DNA of 8,370 nt, taken from positions 1 through 8,370 of the forward strand of contig JAGQQB010000149.1 in NCBI GenBank assembly GCA_020426425.1. The letters run 5' to 3'. Position 1 is the stretch's first letter, and each line of letters begins with the position of its first letter. The translations under genes were made by a program, and so were the position numbers. This DNA is from Planctomycetaceae bacterium (GTDB taxonomy: Bacteria; Planctomycetota; Planctomycetia; Planctomycetales; Planctomycetaceae). Of this stretch, positions 5,678 to 8,370 are shown piece by piece. A model generated the notes under the pieces. The model searched no databases. It saw only the letters and a list, made by a program, of their open reading frames with translations, and was not told the origin of the DNA.

Positions 5678-8370
5678 TTAGTTCGCGGTCTTGATTGCAT
5701 CAGCGCCGGTTGTTCCGATCAACTCTTGCAGGTACTCAGGACGACTCACCAGTTCGAGTTGTCGCTGTGCCGTCTGGAGTCGCTCGGTCAGAGCATTGCG
5801 GAAGACCGGGTCGAGCGATTGCTGCGAAGCGAGGTAGTTGTCCACTGCGGCGACATGGCGACTCCAGAGCGCGATGTCGCGCTGCTGCTTGGTCCGCAGA
5901 CGCTGTTGATACCAGTCGCTGGCGAGCAGTGCTTCGCGGGTGAACATCTGGCGAATCTCGGGATCCCGTTCGTCTTTCCCTTCGTAGTCTCCGTGAGCCA
6001 TGATGTGCAGCAACGCTTTGAGCGGAGGGCAGGCGTCATCGACCGAGCCATCCTCCAGGTACTGCCGCCCCACACGTTCGTACGCTTCCATAATGTATTG
6101 GACGCCATCGACAAAAGCGTCCAGGTCCTGGGTCTCAGGTCGCAAGATCGCTTCATCAAACACGCTGCCGGGATTGTCGAACACGCGCCCGAAGTAGCGA
6201 TTCACGAAGCGCGACGTGATGCGATATCCCAGTCGTCGTGCAGGGACTATGCGACCATCGTCGAGTTCAATGTCCTGGACTGGTTCGAGCAGCCGCTCCT
6301 GGATCATCCACGCGGGATTGCGTTCCCGGGTTGACAGCCGGCACCAGATCTCGGGTACCAGCAGGCTGATGTCGTGATCGAACTGCACCTTCGGTCCAAC
6401 GTGACCCGCAGCTGTCGAAAACCCATCGAGTCCGGTGAGAATCATGCTCACCAGTGCGGCGTTCAGATCGGCCGTTGGTCGCAGCGCGTTGAATGGGCCT
6501 TTCGTCAAAGCGCCTTCGCTCCCGGCCCCGGTCGTCGAGGGACTCTTGCCGGTGAGCGAACAGATGTAGTCCATGAACAGTTCAGGCAGTTCCTGGTAGT
6601 GGATCGGATTGTAGACGGCGAGTGACCGGATCCCCTTCTCGGGGACTGGCGGATTGTTGCGACGTCCAGACAGGATCGCATTCACTGGCAACGGGACTCC
6701 CTGGTCGATCGGAATCCCGCGAAACAAGCGCACGCCCATTTCGGCGACGTAACGGGCAAACGGATCGACCATGTCGGGGCGATCCTGCAGATAGCGAGGG
6801 TTCTTGGTCGGCACTCCGCCCACGCGGCGCGGATTAGCGGAACAAACGATGTAACCGCTCTCGCCTTTTTCGACCGAGCGCAGCAGACGCTTAATTGGAT
6901 CGGTGAAGGCGTCGAAGTCGATCACCTTGGCCCGCATCTCTTCCACCTGTTCGCGATTCAGCGGTTCGTAGTTCGAAATGAAGTTCACGTCGCGCCGCGC
7001 CAAGTCCGCTTCAGCCTGTCGGTCGAATCCTCGATTGATCGCTTCGTCCGGACGTTGGAACAACCGGTATTCGCAGTTCTGAGCGAACTTGTACGCGTCA
7101 CCGGGAAAGTAGTCGGGCATGCCGGAGAGAGCGGTCGCTGGTACAACAGTGGAGGCGGTGATGTCGTCTTCCGTCTGCACCTTGAATGCCGCAATGAAAT
7201 CCTGCCGGACTTTGAACAGCCGCCACTGCTGACGGTCAGTGTAACCGACCCGTAAATAGGTTCCCACGAGCGTGCGATTGTCGAGTTTGAGTTCGTGTCC
7301 GGAATGCCCGTTCACCTGATCCACGCTGAAGTGCGACTCCCAGTCGTCGCCCCACTCGGAGTGATAGAACCGCTTGATGGCGAATACCAGCGCATAGATG
7401 TGATCCGGCAGCGCGTTGAGCCATGCGTTGTATTCGTCAGTATATTCACTCGACGGTGAGAGCAGTTTGATCACGCTCCCGAGCGAACGACGTGGACTGA
7501 GGACCGACCGACTCGAAAACTCGCCGTAGTGCTGGTCGGCCGCTGCCGCCTCGGTCCAGCGATTCGAGTAATCGCGGGCGAAGATCTCGCGGACGATCTG
7601 CATGTCCTCTTCGAAATCGGCGACGAAGATCGATCCATATTGCATGTAGTCCACGAGCGACTTGCTGATTTCGCTCTTCCCGCCCCCCGACACCGTGCAT
7701 GGTTTGTGGCAAAAGATCCCTTCACCGCCAGTGCCAATCAGTCGCCACGATGGTGCCGAAGGATGCTTCTCCATCCGCAGACGATATCCCGACGGCGCCA
7801 TGTACACTTTCCCTGGAGCCAGTGGGATGGAGTGGGTTGTCTCGCCACTGTTCCACGAAACATGTTGTTCCCGCAGATTGGCCAGCGCGTTCTCCGGGAT
7901 GTACAGCAGGTCGGGAAACTGTCGATCGATGCCGTACCCTTCTGGCTGCACATCGATCCAGGGTTCGTAGTCGCGGACGACATCGGCGAAGCTGCGGTTG
8001 TTGTAGCGTCGTGAGTTGAACTGGAACTCGTCCCCCAGGCTCCAACTGGGGAACACCAGCGCCCCACCGGAATGTTCTTCCTCCGCATTCCCGAGCAGGT
8101 TTGTCGCATAACTGATCTGTGTCTTGACCTCCTTCTTGCAGTAGCCGAAGTAGTTGTCGGCGATGATGGTCACGATCACGCCGGCCTCATTGCGGCATGT
8201 GACTTTGAACGCATCTCCATCGTTGTAGAGTTCATTCGGCTGTTCCCAACACATCCGATCGCGCTGCTCACGCGGCGTGGCCTGGCTGATGTGTGGCAGG
8301 CCGAGTTCCTGCTTGGTCAGCAACGTCAGGTGAGGGGCGAGAATCACGCATCCTGTGTGGCCGGTCCAGT
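5678..8370 (-). CDS. PPi-type phosphoenolpyruvate carboxykinase-like protein, N-terminus beyond the window
   Basis: About 896 residues are visible and the frame stays open through the right edge, so the true start lies outside. The GTG at 8347 is an internal valine: upstream codons read W-T-G-H-T-G-C with no stop. Counting from that codon, CTVSGGGKSEIS at 217-228 is a P-loop-like kinase motif, VADFEEDM at 242-249 may be the acidic metal-binding strand that follows, and SLTGKSPSTTGAGSEG (597-612) and DHDISLLVPEIW (658-669) are further motif-like blocks. I match this by memory to the PPi-dependent PEPCK family (Entamoeba, Propionibacterium, Actinomyces), which interconverts PEP, CO2 and phosphate with oxaloacetate and pyrophosphate. 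Those proteins exceed 1,100 residues, about twice GTP/ATP PEPCKs, so some 200-300 residues would be missing. No signal peptide or membrane segment is visible in the part shown. No terminator with a T-run follows the TAA at 5678-5680. Confidence 0.65.
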   Translation of the reverse strand, partial: WTGHTGCVILAPHLTLLTKQELGLPHISQATPREQRDRMCWEQPNELYNDGDAFKVTCRNEAGVIVTIIADNYFGYCKKEVKTQISYATNLLGNAEEEHSGGALVFPSWSLGDEFQFNSRRYNNRSFADVVRDYEPWIDVQPEGYGIDRQFPDLLYIPENALANLREQHVSWNSGETTHSIPLAPGKVYMAPSGYRLRMEKHPSAPSWRLIGTGGEGIFCHKPCTVSGGGKSEISKSLVDYMQYGSIFVADFEEDMQIVREIFARDYSNRWTEAAAADQHYGEFSSRSVLSPRRSLGSVIKLLSPSSEYTDEYNAWLNALPDHIYALVFAIKRFYHSEWGDDWESHFSVDQVNGHSGHELKLDNRTLVGTYLRVGYTDRQQWRLFKVRQDFIAAFKVQTEDDITASTVVPATALSGMPDYFPGDAYKFAQNCEYRLFQRPDEAINRGFDRQAEADLARRDVNFISNYEPLNREQVEEMRAKVIDFDAFTDPIKRLLRSVEKGESGYIVCSANPRRVGGVPTKNPRYLQDRPDMVDPFARYVAEMGVRLFRGIPIDQGVPLPVNAILSGRRNNPPVPEKGIRSLAVYNPIHYQELPELFMDYICSLTGKSPSTTGAGSEGALTKGPFNALRPTADLNAALVSMILTGLDGFSTAAGHVGPKVQFDHDISLLVPEIWCRLSTRERNPAWMIQERLLEPVQDIELDDGRIVPARRLGYRITSRFVNRYFGRVFDNPGSVFDEAILRPETQDLDAFVDGVQYIMEAYERVGRQYLEDGSVDDACPPLKALLHIMAHGDYEGKDERDPEIRQMFTREALLASDWYQQRLRTKQQRDIALWSRHVAAVDNYLASQQSLDPVFRNALTERLQTAQRQLELVSRPEYLQELIGTTGADAIKTAN

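Noticed and set aside
5651..6334. Plus-strand open frame of 227 codons opposite the end of the PEPCK-like gene
   Set aside because: It has no recognisable motif and is antisense to a clearly conserved-looking protein. It is explained by codon bias of the real gene.
8345..8347. GTG as the start codon of the large enzyme
   Set aside because: The frame remains open to the window edge with plausible protein sequence upstream, and known members of the suspected family are longer. The codon is best read as an internal valine.

Overview
The window looks like chromosomal DNA of a planctomycete. The strongest clue is a BBP7-type outer-membrane beta-barrel protein, a family known mainly from Planctomycetes. 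A long palindromic intergenic repeat and very large, loosely packed genes fit this. No phage, transposase, CRISPR or plasmid genes are visible, and most of the window is ordinary housekeeping DNA.

Layout. Positions 1-333 hold no gene I can support. A complete recJ (single-strand 5'-3' exonuclease) follows on the plus strand (334-2100), then a plus-strand tRNA-Ser(GGA) at 2234-2320 with a plausible promoter and a leader hairpin. Everything after that is on the minus strand, so recJ/tRNA and the BBP7 gene (2448-3929) converge. The stretch 3930-4479 has no gene. It contains two small hairpins upstream of the BBP7 gene, a probable weak terminator (4210-4244), and a roughly 140-bp palindromic element (4291-4431). 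A HAD-superfamily hydrolase gene follows (4480-5364). Upstream of it lies an unmistakable bacterial small SRP RNA (5433-5555), and then the 3' part of a very large gene (5678 to beyond the right edge). I read that gene as a pyrophosphate-type phosphoenolpyruvate carboxykinase.

How the genes relate. I see no single pathway. RecJ serves DNA repair, tRNA-Ser and SRP RNA serve translation and protein export, BBP7 is an envelope protein, and the large enzyme would work at the PEP/oxaloacetate node. The minus-strand order (large enzyme, SRP RNA, HAD) gives co-directional transcription, but the gaps do not prove an operon.

Most worth a second look: the truncated PPi-PEPCK-like protein, the SRP RNA with its GAGA tetraloop and nearly perfect terminal helix, the palindromic repeat with a nested central hairpin, and two minus-strand genes whose first possible start codon is probably not the true one. 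I did not find convincing evidence of a novel multi-gene system.
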